Source of the DNA: Kitagawia praeruptora
Lineage: Eukaryota; Streptophyta; Magnoliopsida; Apiales; Apiaceae
DNA length: 64,000 nt
Reading direction: 5' to 3'
NCBI GenBank assembly: GCA_037693485.1
Contig: CM075344.1
Span: forward strand, 90,741,001-90,805,000
Shown here: piece by piece, positions 35,144 through 47,090 of the stretch
How positions within the stretch are numbered: the stretch's first letter is position 1
Layout: each line of letters begins with the position of its first letter
The notes under the pieces: model-generated
What the model saw: the letters and a program-made list of their open reading frames with translations, nothing else
What the model was told of the DNA's origin: nothing
Database searches by the model: none
Position numbers and translations under genes: made by a program

Positions 35144-36816
35144 ATTGGCATCAAGAGCAAGGTTCTATGGTTTTGCGATTTTTGATATGATGTCCATGTC
35201 ATAATTATATATGCATGTATATAGTGGTAGGCTTGTATAATTTTGTTTTGCAGGTTGTTATCCACTATTATGGCCATGTATATTTTAATTATGTGTTTGG
35301 ATCCCACGTGGTTTAATCGTGGTTAATTTTTGTTTTGGTTTCCACGTGGTTTATCGTGGTTGTAAATCACGAGGGTTGATCGTGATAGTTTTTTATTTCT
35401 ATTCTAGTTTGTAATCTTGTAATACAATTTGTATTAAAGTTAGATTATGAAATATTGTAATAGAATAGGTCTGATCAGATTGTATGTAATTGTTTTATCA
35501 ACGGAGCTGCAAGAGATTAAGGAGTGCTTCCGTTGCTGCTTGCTGATTGCTGCAGATTTTCGCTGATTTTGCATACAGTGTCCGATTTTTGCCGAAAATA
35601 CCTTTTCGGAAAGGGAAACGGGCATCTGAACAAGACTGAGTATGTCACTCACGCGGATATAAGGCGAATTACCTCGTTTACCTGCTGTAAACAGCGATTT
35701 ACTGTTTTCAGAAATTGAAGTTCGATCCACGCTGCTATGTTTTGGTTTACAGTTTGGATGGGGCCATAATAGTGGATGTTTTTTAATATGTTTTACATAT
35801 TTTCCACTTGCTTGATTATTGCTTTAATTAATTAATTATGTGTGTTGTTAATTATGTATGTAATTATTTAATTGCATGTTTAACATAATTAGGACGACAT
35901 GGACATAAATTTTTTTATTGTGCTTTAATCATGAGATGTATGGTATGCTATGTTATGTGTTCTTTGTACTGTTATTTTGATAACATGTGGACCTCGAAGA
36001 ATTAACATAGGGCGATGCATCTAGATATAAAAAATCCTCACACCAAAATACTAAGTGGGAGAGGGAATTAATTTGGTATTGAATCCCATGGTCTCCATTA
36101 TTGTTTGTATGTAATGTAACACTAAGGCGAATATAAATTATATATATGACCACCCATCGTGGCATATAATTTATGGTGTCAAGTAGTGTTATGGATATTA
36201 CTATAACAAACTTCCTAAATTAATTACGAATATTGAAAGGTATATATGACCACCCATCGTGGCATACCAAGTTTCATAGAATTCAATAATGAGATAAATT
36301 AATTACGAATATTGAAAGGTATATATGACCACCCATCGTGGCGTACCAAGTTTCTTAGAATTCGATTAATTTATAGGGTATCAATGATTGAATATAGATC
36401 TTCGATATTGAGAGAAAGGATGATTCTGTCTAGAAAGGGGTCTTAAGTGACGCCTCTTGACAATGCTCCCCCCGATCTGGGAATTATCCTATTATCGATT
36501 ATTGATTTGAAATATTTAATGGTGGCATCCGATCTTATTGTTATTAATTTAAGATTTAATAATGGTATACACTTCGCTATGAAAAATAATATATAGTCCA
36601 CCCTAACGTGGCGTATTATTTAGTAATTGGACCGAAGTAATATTTAAACGAATTTAAGTGGTATATATGTCACCCATCGTGGCGTACCAGATACTTATGG
36701 TGTTTAAATATTAGTGCATTAATTTTAATTAATTGTTAGAGGAAACCAATAGGTTTTAAGATTTGTGCAACTCTCTGATTATGTGATACATGTATGATTC
36801 TCAGGATTAGATCACT
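35144..36816 (+). other. Copia 5' leader with primer site and repeated hairpins
   Basis: The leader starts with the primer site ATTGGCATCAAGAGC (compare TGGTATCAGAGC, tRNA-Met type). It is about 1.7 kb of non-coding AT-rich sequence. Five copies of a motif close to TATATGACCACCCATCGTGG occur at 36141, 36241, 36320, 36589 (diverged) and 36662. CCAC and GTGG can pair. The copies at 36241 and 36320 belong to a longer direct repeat of about 79 bases. Confidence 0.75.
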
Positions 36817-38235
36817 ATGGGCTTTAATCCACTATTCACCATACTTAAGGATAACAAACTCACGGGACCAAACTATATTGAATGGAAACGTAATTTGGAC
36901 ATAGTGTTGACTGCTGAGGAGTACAAATTTTGCACTTATAAACCCAAGCCAGATCAGCCTGCTGAAGATGCTCCTGAAAGTGAAAAGGAGTATTATAAGC
37001 GGTGGCTTAAGGCTGATGAGATGTCGCGATGTTACATTCTGGCAGCAATGTCAGGTGTTTTGCAACATCAGCATCAGGCTATGGACACAGCTTCAGATAT
37101 GCTCTTTAATCTCAAGGAACTTTTTGGAGAACAGAATAGGGCTGCTAGGCAAGTAGCAATGAAGGCTTTAATGAACACTCAGATGAATGAAGGAACACCT
37201 GTAAGGGATCATGTTCTCAGGATGATGTCTCATCTGAATGAGATGGAGATCCTTGGTGCTGATATTGATGGGGAAACCCAGATCGATATCATCCTTATGA
37301 GTCTGCCGAAAAGTTTTGAACAGTTCCGCTTGAATTACACCATGAACAAAAGGTTGTATAGTCTCGCAGAACTTCTGACAGAACTTCAGGCAGCTGAAGG
37401 ACTCTTTAAGAAGAATGTTCAAGTGAATGTGGCTGAGAAAGCTTCTTCCTCTAAGCCGAAAGGTAAGAAGAAGAAAAAGGTTAAGACACAGAAAGCTGGA
37501 AAGGTTGCTAATGCAGTGGGAGTTCAAGGTGTTGTGAAAAAGCCTAAGGGCAAGTGCTTCAGGTGCAAGCAGTCAGGTCACTGGAAACAGGATTGTCCTC
37601 TTCCTAAGAAGACAAACAATACTGGTATGTCTCTTTCTCTAGTTACAGAAACATATATAGCGGCTATATCTACGAGCACTTGGTGTGTAGATACAGGAGC
37701 CACTGACCATGTTTGTAACTCTATGCAGGGGTTCCAGCAAACCAGAATGCTTAGAGATGGCGAGATATATGTGTTCATGGGAGATGCTACGAAAGTAGCA
37801 GTAGTTGCAGTTGGAATAATTACTTTATCTTTTGGCGATGATAGGATTTTGGTTTTGAACAATTGTCTTTATGTACCTTCGTTTAGAAGGAATTTGATTT
37901 CGGTTTTTAAACTTGCCATGGATGGTTACAATGTTTGTTTGGATCGTAATGTTTCTATTATGATGAATAAACGAGTTATATGTTCTGGTACATTGCAAGA
38001 CAATTTATATATTATTAATCCTATCCAACCAATGCTGCAACAAAAGGAATCTAATAACATTCTTTCTAGCTCAAACAAAAGAAAGAATCCTTCTGAATTG
38101 AACCAAACATATTTTTGGCACTTAAGATTAGGTCATATTAACTTGAGGAGGATTCAAAGACTGGTAGTAGTATGGGCCATTGGGCTCGTTGGCAGTGGAG
38201 CCATTTCCAGTTTGCGAATCCTGCTTGGAAGGTAA
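36817..38235 (+). pseudogene. Copia gag-protease-GAG_pre-integrase
   Basis: The ATG at 36817 opens 472 codons. In order: a UBN2-type copia Gag domain (residues 1-200), a basic Lys-rich stretch, the zinc knuckle CFRCKQSGHWKQDC (about 247-260), the aspartic protease motif WCVDTGATDHV (about 290-300), and a pre-integrase zinc region with HLRLGHINLRRI near the end. A frameshift at about 38165-38180 ends this frame (GR-stop) while the continuation MGSLAVEPFPVCESCLEGK is in another frame. Gag and protease look intact; the polyprotein is broken here. Confidence 0.92.
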
Positions 38236-41200
38236 GATGACTAATAGGCCTTTTAAAGCAAAGGGGAATAGAGCCAAAGAAGTGTTAGAATTGGTTCATA
38301 CTGATTTATGTGGACCTATGAATATCCAAGCAAGAGGTGGTTATGAATATTTTGTCACTTTTATTGACGATTATTCTAGATATGGATACATTTATTTGTT
38401 GCGCCGTAAATCAGAATGCTTTGACAAATTTAAGTTGTTCAAAGCTGAAACCACTACACCAAAACTGGCCATTAGTAACGGATATATCCGTTACTAATGA
38501 CATTAGTAACGGATATATCCGTTACTAATCGTCCGTCACAATTGCTTTTTTTTTTTATTTTGTAACAGATATATCCGTTACTAATTAGTAACGGATATAT
38601 CCGTTACAAATAGATTAGTAACGGATATATCCGTTACTAATTAGTAACGGATATCTGGAATTAGTAACGGATATATCCGTTACTAATTAGTAACGGATAT
38701 ATCCGTTACAAATAGATTAGTAACGGATATATCCGTTACTAATCGTCCGTCACAATTGCTTTTTTTTTTATTTTGTAACAAATATATCCGTTACTAATTA
38801 GTAACGGATATATCCGTTACTAATTCTATGTATCCGTTACTAATTAGTAACGGATATTTAATATTAGTAACGGATATATCCGTTACTAATTAGTAACGGA
38901 TACATAGAATTAGTAACGGATATATCAGTTACTAATTAGTAACGGATATCTGACCCATTAGTAACGGATATATCTGTTACTAATTAGTAACGGATATATC
39001 CGTTACTAATGCCATCAGTAACGGATATATCCGTTACTAATTAGTAACGGATATAACCGTTACTAATGGCTTTTTTTATCTGTTAGTAATTTGCCAGTTT
39101 GGTGTAGTGAACGGAAAAACGACATAGAAAATGTATCAAGTCACTACGATCAGATCGTGGTGGCGAATACTTGCTTAGAGAATTTAGGGAATATTTATCA
39201 GAAAATGGGATTACATCCCAGTTGTCTGCACCTGGCACACCTCAGCAGAATGGTATAGCAGAGAGAAGAAATCGGACTCTTTTAGAGAATGTTAGATCGA
39301 TGATGAGTTATTCAGATTTACCCAAGTCGTTATGGGGATATGCTATAGAAACAGCGGCTTACCTTCTGAACTTGGTACCTTCTAAGTCGGTTCCCAAGAC
39401 TCCAATAGAATTGTGGACTGGTAGCAAACCAAGTCTAAGACATATTCGGATTTGGGGTTGTCCAGCACATGTGCTGAACAAGAACGCGACCAAGCTAGAA
39501 TCTCGTACCGAAGTAAGGTTGTTTGTAGGCTATCCCATGGGAACGAAAGGTTATTCATTTTATAGTCCTAGGGATCGAGATGTCATTGTTAGCACCAATG
39601 CTAGATTCTTAGAGGAAGACTATGTTATGAATCATAAACCCATGAGTAGTATCGTTTTAAAAGAATTAGTGGGAGGGACAGATAATCCCCAAGTGCCAAT
39701 AGTACAAGTAGAACAACCACAAGAAAATGCACAACTTGACACTAGTACCGCAACAGTGCCTCGTCGTAGTGGGAGGGTTGTTCAACAACCAGAAAGATTC
39801 ATGTTTTTGGGAGAGTCCTCGGACTTGGTCTCTGGTGAACATGATGAGGATCCCAGGACATACGAAGAGGCAATTCTAGATAAAGATGCAGATCTTTGGA
39901 AAAAGGCAATGGAATCTGAGATGGAATCTATGTATTCCAATCAAGTTTGGGAGCTCGTAAAACCACCCAAAGGTGTAAAACCCGTTGGATGTAGGTGGAT
40001 CTACAAGAAGAAAAGAGGATCTGACAAAAAGGTGAAAGCCTGGAAAGCACGACTTGTTGCGAAAGGGTATACTCAGAAAGAAGGGATCGATTATGAGGAA
40101 ACCTTTTCGCCTGTTGTTATGCTTAAGTCGATCCGGACTCTTTTATCTATAGCAACTCATCTCGATTATGAGATTTGGCAAATGGATGTCAAGACAGCTT
40201 TCCTTCATGGAAATCTTGAGGAAACCATCTATATGCAGCAACCAAAGGGATTCATTAAGGAAGGCCAAGAGCATCTAGTATGTAAGCTTAAGAGGTCTAT
40301 TTATGGACTAAAACAAGCTTCTAGGGACTGGAATATTCGTTTTGATCATGCAGTCCAGTCATATGGATTTGATCAAAGTCCAAGCGAATCATGCGTGTAT
40401 AAGTGAGGGTAATGCAGTGGTTTTTCTAGTACTATATGTAGATGACATTTTACTCATTAGAAACAATGTTAAGATGTTGTCATCAGTAAAGGCATGGTTG
40501 TTCAAACAATTTGACATGAAGGACTTAGGTGAAGCGGCATACATCCTTGGGATCAAAGTAATAAGGGATCGTAAGAAAAGGATGTTGGCTTTATCTCAAG
40601 AGCCTTACATTGATGAAGTATTAGCTCGTTTTAACATGCAGAACTCCAAGAAAGGTTTTCTACCTTTTAAGCATGGAGTTGCTCTATCTAAGAAGCAGTG
40701 TCCTTCGACACCTAAGGATATAGAGAGCATGAAAGCAGTTCCTTATGCTTCGGCATGTGGAAGCTTAATGTATGCTATGTTATGTACGAGGCCTGACATC
40801 TGCTTTGCTGTAGGCATGGTTAGTAGATATCAGTCGAACCCAGGTCAGGAACATTGGAGTGCAGTAAAAACTATACTTAAGTACCTGAGAAGGACTAAGG
40901 AGTATTTGTTAATTTACAAGGCCTCAGATCTATTTCCTTTGGGATATACTGATTCAGATTTTCAATCGATAGGGATAAGAGGAAATCAACCTCGGGATAT
41001 GTTTTTACTTTGGGAGGTGGAGCCGTTATATGGAGGAGTGTAAAGCAGAAATGCATTGCAGACTCCACCATGGAAGCCGAGTATGTAGCGGCCTCTGAGG
41101 TTGCTAAGGAGGTTGTATGGTTCAGGAACTTCCTTTTGGACTTAGATGTGGTACCTAATTTGCCTAGAAGCTTGACAGTGTATTGTGATAACACTGGTGC

Positions 41201-41414
41201 TATGACAAATTCAAAGGAATCGCGAGACCACAAAGCAGCTAAACGTATTGAACGTAAGTATCATCTCATACGTGAAATCGTAAAGCGAGGAGATATAGTT
41301 GTGGCTCACATATCATCAGAAGACAACCGAGCAGATCCTTTCACGAAGAGCTTGCCAGCCAAGGTTTTTGACAGGCATGTGGAAGCGATAGGAGTAAGAT
41401 GGATGGACACATAG
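38180..41414 (+). pseudogene. Copia integrase-reverse transcriptase-RNase H, frameshifted
   Basis: The integrase starts CESCLEGKM, HTDLCGPM and FIDDYSRYGY, then is cut at 38451 by the CACTA element. Removing that element and one AAC joins ...KAET to EKRHRK and SDRGGEYLLREF in frame. Further on are QQNGIAERRNRT, the reverse transcriptase (WIYKKKRG, ARLVAKGYTQ, QMDVKTAFLHGNL, YVDDILL at about 40434), and RNase H (DNTGAMTNSK, HLIREIV, DPFTKSLP). Frameshifts occur near 40404 and near 41000. The order integrase before reverse transcriptase defines copia. The lineage within copia is not assigned. Confidence 0.92.
38452..39109. mobile_element. CACTA-type non-autonomous DNA transposon made of palindromic repeats
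   Basis: The ends are CACTACACCAAAACTGGC (38452-38469) and its complement with one base fewer (39093-39109). The 3-bp target-site duplication is AAC (38449-38451 and 39110-39112). Inside are more than a dozen copies of ATTAGTAACGGATATA with its complement, each near-perfect palindrome about 26-28 bases long, plus two copies of CGTCCGTCACAATTGC followed by a T run. No coding sequence is present. The 658-bp length suggests a MITE-like derivative moved by a CACTA (EnSpm) transposase. Confidence 0.93.
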
Positions 41415-41481
41415 TTTTCAATGTAATATTGGATTAAATAAACACTGATGTCATAGAATATTTTGAGTATAAGTGGGAGAT

Positions 41482-42589
41482 TGTTAGTGTATACTGAAAA
41501 TATTTATTTTAAGTATATACATTTATTTCTGGCCCGGTTTTATTGAGAATCATTTAAATGTTTACATGCTGTCTAATATTATATATTGTGGACAATCTAG
41601 TATCAAATGGGATACAGAATATTAGATTGTTAAATATGGTTTATATAATATAATAAGGTTCACAGCACAGGTGGTGTTGGACAATCCACTGGTATGGCTG
41701 TAGTATTATTTAGATTAGTTTATATTGACTAATAAATAATACTAGTATACTTTGTGTATATTGAATAGGATCAAATTTAGAATTGTTCCCTTATACTGAT
41801 TAAGAAGGAGAACTAAGATTCTATGTTATTATTAATGCTTAGGTTCTTAATTCGGATATAGTAATTGACACGTGTATATTATTTACATGCTTTGATTTAT
41901 ATATGAAATAATTCTTTTGAATTATATCATTATATTTTGGGTGATGGAATTATATACATGGTGAATATTATTTATAGAAGGAATCCATGTCCTGATAATA
42001 TTCGGGTTAATGATGTCCCCTTAAAAGCTCAAAAAGATTTAATTATGTGAAATCCTGCAGGTGGATTTATTCCGGCATAATTAAATAAAGGTTGAGTGGA
42101 TAATCAAGGATAAAAGATATTAATTAAATGAATTATCAGTAATTTATTTAATTAATGGACATGCGATTTTTTAAACATGGGGAATTTAATAAGCAAATAA
42201 TATTGGAACCCAATTAAATAATTAAGTTGCGGTATTAGGAAAGGTAGTGCAAATATTAATTCTTTAGTGGATTGAATTAATATTTAATTACATTGGGCTA
42301 GGCCCAAGATGTAATTAGAAGGCCCAACCTAATTATCCATGATCCCTATTGTAGCCCTATATATATTCTTATTCTCTTCTTGCTAGGGTTGGGTCTAGAA
42401 AAATTTTGTAGCCACCTAGGAGCAAGAAGAGAGGTTAACTTGAGTAGACGAAGGCCACACTTCGCTCAAGGGAATATGGGAATACAATAGAAGAGCGTGG
42501 AATCAACCATTAACAAGGTGACTTTTGTATTCGTACTCGTTTAATTATTGTATCAAAAATCGCAGGACCACGATCCGATTGTCCCAACA
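41482..42589 (+). repeat. Copia 3' LTR, intact
   Basis: 1108 bases, TGTTAGTGTATACTG to CCCAACA. It includes a TATATATATTC stretch near 42358-42368 followed by CTTCTTGCTAGGG, the likely promoter and R region. It is followed by the CAGCC duplication. Confidence 0.95.
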
Positions 42590-43278
42590 CAGCCAACTCG
42601 AGGTTCGACAATAGCATTCCTGAAAGAATCGCAACGAAAACTATCACCCATTAGGGACACCACAACCTGTTCCGAATCCAACAAAACCCAACAAAAACCA
42701 AGCATCCTGGACTCACAAATGCGAACATTTCGATGATAAATCGGCTCAAAAGAGCAGCAGCCATAGGAGCTTCCCACCATACATGGCACAATGCACACAA
42801 AATGCTTCAACAGCATCACATTAGACAAAGTTGAAAAAAGAAAACCAGCAACCTGGAAACTTTGATCAATTCGTCTATTAAACACAACAAAGGACCAGAA
42901 ATCTCCTTGAATATTCTCCAAATTCAAAAGAAAATGGACTAAACCAGCATAGGCAATCTCGAAAGAGCCTTTTGCTAGAACTCTATCGAACCTAAAATTC
43001 AAACCATCACTAGCAGGTCTGCAAACAGAACTTCTAATAGCGCACGTCATAGACATCCAATATATCCACATCCATCCCCTGACTTGATTTCCTTTTCCAT
43101 CCAAATAGGTCTAGTTCAACAGTCCAACATCCTTTAGCTCCGCCCTCATGCCTTGAATAAGAACCGCTTCATCCCCTAGAAGAACATGGGAGGGGATTTC
43201 CCTTTTCTGAATAAAATCACTCAATTGCTATTCCAACAAGTCCAAAATGAAATTAACTTTGCTGATTTTGGACTCAAA
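42590..43278 (-). pseudogene. NA-5 segment 2: helical-unit domain fused to another cargo domain
   Basis: On the minus strand a frame begins near 43260 with QLSDFIQKREIPSHVLLGDE and LIQGMRAELKDVGLLN, clearly homologous to the helical unit of K1 and K2 (IRQWNIPTPILLGEDDVLIQ). It has TAG stops at 43228-43230 and 43111-43113; the second stands where K2 has Gln. The frame then changes character (WMWIYWMSMTCAIRSS and on), runs to the copia insertion at 42590 and continues at 31105. So K-type and unrelated cargo are joined in one frame. Confidence 0.6.
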
Positions 43279-43463
43279 ATGAGAGTCGACTTTCTCTCTG
43301 GCTTCTCTCTAACCTCTCTCTAAAACCCTATCTAGCCGCCACCATTTTCTACCAATTCTAAGCCTTTTTCATCAGATCTATATATATTCCCTTCCTAAAT
43401 CCTCATTCCCCTTCTTATCTCTCACAAAATACACCATATTTCTTATAAGATATATATTATAGT

Positions 43464-45780
43464 ATGTCTCTAATCGTTTCTTTTGTTTCGCTTCTCTCTT
43501 CCCCTGGTAGGAAGGAGCTCTGTTTGGTTTCATTTTCAGACCCGTTTACCTTTGATCAACGGAGATCTGAGGATGGCTTTGCTGCTTCAAAGGATTTTTG
43601 AAATGATAGCTTCTTGGTTATGTGGGTCTTGGATGTTTTTTTAAACAAGTTAGGGGATCGAATGGGTCTCATTTCATGGGAGAAGGGGTCTTCGACTCCT
43701 CAGCATGCGTATCAGCACAGTTGGGGGCTGGGTTACGCTGGTGTTGTGCACATTTGTGTTTTCGGAGACCTGGTTGAAGTTGAAGATGGTCATCATGTGT
43801 TTGAAGAAAGGTCTGAGAGGCATTTTGTTGTTGGCACATATATGAAGAAATGAGTTAGGCTCAGCACCTGGTTGATGTTAAGGCGCATAAAATGACCCGT
43901 CAACATGTTACCGATTGGGAGGACCTGGCGATGGGGCTTTGGAGCTCTACTAATGGTGATAGAATCAATGGGGCTGGAAATTTGGTGCTCTTGGTTGCTA
44001 TGAATGATGTTTACATGAGTATGGAGGCTGTCACACCCATGGTTGGAAGTGTGCACAACGTCTTGGAAGTGTTTGATGAAATGCTTCAAGGGAAAAAGAA
44101 TACCCTGCTGATGGTTGTTTGCGGACCTGTTTATGCACGGGTTTTCGATGCTAGGAAGACAAGGTTTTGCGGCTTTGTTTTTTTTTTTTTTTGCTAATTA
44201 AAATTTTATACCAAGAAGGAACAGCTAATACAAATCTAGGGGCATACCCCGTGAAATTAACATCCGAATATTACAAATGATAACATCAGTAAGTCACCTT
44301 ACTGTCAACGAAAGGAGAAACTAGAACAACTAGTTTAAAACATCTATAGAGCTAAGCCTGATTATACATGTGCACCCCCATCTGGGGTGTGGCGTTATGG
44401 CCAGGATGTTTATTACGCAATGTAAACCTCCCAGGGAAGGCTTGTAATGTGCTTGAGTTGCTTGGACTTCTTAGACAGCAACTATGTATGATGGAATTTG
44501 CTTCCTTGTTTAAGGATCAATTCATGGTTGGTATGTGGGCGAATCGGTTAAGGGGTTTAGCTCTGGCCTGCAACAAGTTTGCTGATTTGCCGCACTTGGA
44601 AATCCTGGCTCAAAGGTCGGGGGATGGTTTTCCCCTCGTTAGGATGTCTTCTTGGTTGAATATGGACAATTTTTGGCTGAATAAGGTGAAGGTGCTATGC
44701 ATTGGAGCCTTATTATCCTGGGATATGAAACATGTGGAGGCACAGATTGGTTTTAGTGTTGATGTAGTCCTATTGATGGAACAGGAGCCTCTTAGTGCTT
44801 CTATTCTTTTTGAGAGAAGGTGGAATGAAACTCTAGAGGAATCGAGGGAGTCCTCTTGCGTTGCTGTTAATGTCTTCCGTAATGTTGCTCTAATTTTAGT
44901 CGTTATCTTGGAGGATGCTCGTGGTCATACACGAGTGGTGCATTGCAGGTCTAATGGTTGGTTTGTGCTCCATTTGTGTGGTCGCCTGGTTTGGGGTATC
45001 TATGCTCATGAGAATGTAGAGTGTGCTCGTTTCAGGCATACCTTCAAAATGGAGAATGAGTATTCTGAGTTCAGCAAGCGGGGGTGGTTTCTGAAATCTA
45101 ACTGCCTATGTAAGATGCGTTTTGTTCGACATTATGGAGGTAAGTTGGACCAGTTCATTCTGGTGATGTACATTGAAGGTTTGATGTTGCGCTTCGACAA
45201 TGATGGCAATGTTTGGGTTGTCAATACTATTTTCATAAATAGCTGCCTTGTTGGAGTTGATGATGGTTTTGGGACCCGATTGGAGGTGCTAATGGGAGGT
45301 GTTTTATACTTATCTGGTGTTGTTAGTATGCGTGATGGTTTAGCTTGTTATGGCGACCTTGTCCTACCGAGGTCCTCTGTTAGGAAAGGTGTTTTACATG
45401 CTATCAAGCTGGGTTTGGCAGATATTGACGAACTTTTGTTTGATTTAATTCTAGGAGATTTTGACTTGTTCGAGATTCAAAGGATGGTTGGGATTCTTAC
45501 CACCCATCGTATGTATAATGGTTTGTTGCGTGGATGCAGCGCAAGGTGTTTTGATGTGGATTTGTTCATTAATCCAAGCCTTGTAGAGGAGGTGTTTGGT
45601 TCTCTTCTGAATCAAAGAAATATGAATGTAGTTCAGTACTGTTTTGTGAGTACTATGAATGAAGCGGGTAGAGATTGTAGTGTGGTTATGTTGACTGGTG
45701 CATCCGGAAGTCACCACTGGAGTCCGCATATGAAGGCCGGTTGGAAGTGCTGGCTCTTATATGAACCAGGCATAGTTTGA
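43464..45780 (+). pseudogene. NA-6 cargo ORF, decayed, PPR-like
   Basis: The ATG at 43464 (MSLIVSFVSLLSS) follows the leader; the frame stops near 43600 and resumes at 43614, 43892 and, after NA-7, at about 44390-45780. PPR-like signatures include FGDLVEVEDGHHVFEERSER and NVLEVFDEMLQGKKNTLLMV, both close to the plant S motif GDLxxAxxVFDEMxxRDVVS. Later LALACNKFADLPHLE and HVEAQIGFSVDVVLL resemble the following P and L motifs. No mobility domain is present. The longest piece has about 465 codons and was probably functional until recently. Confidence 0.55.
44177..44390 (-). mobile_element. Short 3' fragment of a related element (NA-7) inside NA-6
   Basis: On the minus strand it has the GTGA-loop hairpin (44287-44304), GGGGTATGCCCC (44239-44250), TTTTAATTAGC and poly-A (T run 44177-44192). 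It has only about 200 bases of 3' UTR, the most severely 5'-truncated copy here. The right border is estimated from where the NA-6 frame resumes. Confidence 0.75.
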
Positions 45781-45841
45781 GGTCTTCTAAGCTAGGTTTT
45801 CTAGTTTCTGCTATGTACAAGCATTCTGTTTGCTTGTTGTT

Positions 45842-45864
45842 GCAAATTAGTTTATCTAATTTGC
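45842..45864 (+). promoter_or_regulatory. 9-bp stem-loop after the NA-6 stop codon
   Basis: Stem GCAAATTAG paired with CTAATTTGC around the loop TTTAT, 62 bases past the stop. It matches the loop and place of the NA-3 stem-loop (12485). Confidence 0.55.
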
Positions 45865-45988
45865 TTTGCTGATTTGTTTTGCTGATTTGTTTTGCTTGTT
45901 TTTTATCGATTTCGCGGGGTATGCCCCTAGAAGTGTTTCAGTTGTTCCCCCTTGGGTATAAAATTTTAATTAGCAAAAAAAAAAAAAA

Positions 45989-46916
45989 TCAGCGAAGACA
46001 TAGCATTGTATCACCAAACCAAAGTTGGTGCACTCCAGCCCCATCTTAATCATCCAAACATCTAAACTCTCATCATTGTACAACACCAAACCATGCCCAG
46101 CCTTACGCACATGATACCCGATGTGATGATATACATTACCGGAATGAACACTCACCCCCAACTTGACATTCATAGAATTAGAACCCTCATTATTCCATGA
46201 TATCTCCATAACATATAGCATTACCAGCTTGTAACGAGCTCCTCTTTCGCTAGCACCAAGTTTTTGATCATAGGGATGTTGATCCCAATGATTGCAGCTA
46301 ATACAAAACGCACCCCCATCATAGCAAGTGAACATACATCAAACCCCTTAAGGGAAACACCTCTCCATTCACCAACCAGAGGTAGTCTCTTTTCCAAATA
46401 AAAAACCTGACTAGGCATATTAACAAACAGGTTGTGGTCATATCTCTTTTTATTAGGTCAAAGCCCAAATAAATCATATCCATAATTAACAGTAGAGGAA
46501 AACCCCCTTTGAAGCATTTTGTCGAACACCAGACGCGCATTATCAAGAAAGGATTCATCTTCTTTAACAAAGAAGAGTGCAAACATAGCGACACCAAAAC
46601 CCAACAAGGCGTGGATCTTCTCCAAATCAGGAAGAGAGTCATTATACAGGCTGAACTCTTTCCCAATCTCTCCAAAGTGGCCCAATTCAGAACACACTCG
46701 GATAACATGGATAATCCTACTCATACCATCATAAGATGCTGAGTTGGAACTCATCAAATTCACAAAAGCCTTCTCAACAGAAAGGCCCAAATCCAGCTTG
46801 AAGAAAACCCAAGAGATGAGACCCATCTCAACCCCACAAGAACACATGTGAACTGCATTCTCATCTTTAGCAAGAGACCAATGAGGATTAAAATCCAGAA
46901 AAACCTTCGAAAACAT
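45989..46916 (-). pseudogene. NA-5 cargo, N-terminal part, PPR-like
   Basis: The ATG at 46916 (MFSKVFLDF) follows the leader. The frame stops at 46458-46460, resumes to about 46221, and a shifted frame continues to 45989. IIHVIRVCSELGHFGEIGKE matches the PPR stretch VLxACSxLGxxxxGKxxH, and LDNARLVFDKMLQRGFSSTV matches the S motif DxARxVFDxMxxRDVVSW; they are about 60 residues apart. This is the clearest evidence for PPR ancestry of the cargo. Stops and a frameshift make it a pseudogene. Confidence 0.62.
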
Positions 46917-47090
46917 TAAGAACAGAATATATAAATATAACTATAAGAAATATGGTGTTTTAGGTGAAAGATCAGAAGAGGAAATGTGGATTTAGGTAGG
47001 TTGAAGTGTGGATTTGATGGAGAAAAGGTGAAGAATAAGGATCAGTTTTGAGGCGGCTAGGGTTTGTTGCTAGAGAGAAACGACTCTCAT
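45989..47090 (-). mobile_element. Non-autonomous element NA-5, 5' part
   Basis: On the minus strand the canonical start ATGAGAGTCG is at 47090 and the leader follows (AAACCCTAGCCGCC, CATCAAATC, CCTAAATCCACATTTCC, ATATTTCTTATA). It runs to 45989 where NA-6 sits. The probable continuation is 43278-42590 and 31110-30446; the copia join is exact, the NA-6 join is not proven. Confidence 0.72.

Larger units (their letters stand above)
31111..42589 (+). mobile_element. Ty1/copia retrotransposon, with LINE-4 and a CACTA element inside
   Basis: LTRs are 31111-35143 (opened by LINE-4) and 41482-42589, bounded TGTTAG...CCCAACA. CAGCC flanks both ends as a 5-bp target-site duplication. The Met-type primer site starts at about 35145 and the polypurine tract AAGTGGGAGA is at 41471-41480. 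The internal part encodes gag, protease, integrase, reverse transcriptase and RNase H in copia order. Frameshifts and a CACTA insertion make it inactive. The two LTRs differ at only a few positions, so it is young. Confidence 0.95.
43279..45988 (+). mobile_element. Non-autonomous element NA-6 (PPR-like cargo)
   Basis: The canonical start ATGAGAGTCGAC is at 43279, with the full leader (AAACCCTA, TAGCCGCC, CATCAGATCTA, ATATTTCTTATA). The end has GGGGTATGCCCC (45916-45927), TTTTAATTAGC and poly-A (45974-45988). A minus-strand 3' fragment (NA-7) is inserted at 44177. No target-site duplication is seen and the flanks may belong to different parts of NA-5, so this junction may be rearranged. Confidence 0.82.

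Noticed and set aside
38470..39092. Attachment site or replication origin made of palindromes
   Set aside because: The palindromes are bounded by CACTA inverted ends and a 3-bp duplication, so they are the interior of a DNA transposon.
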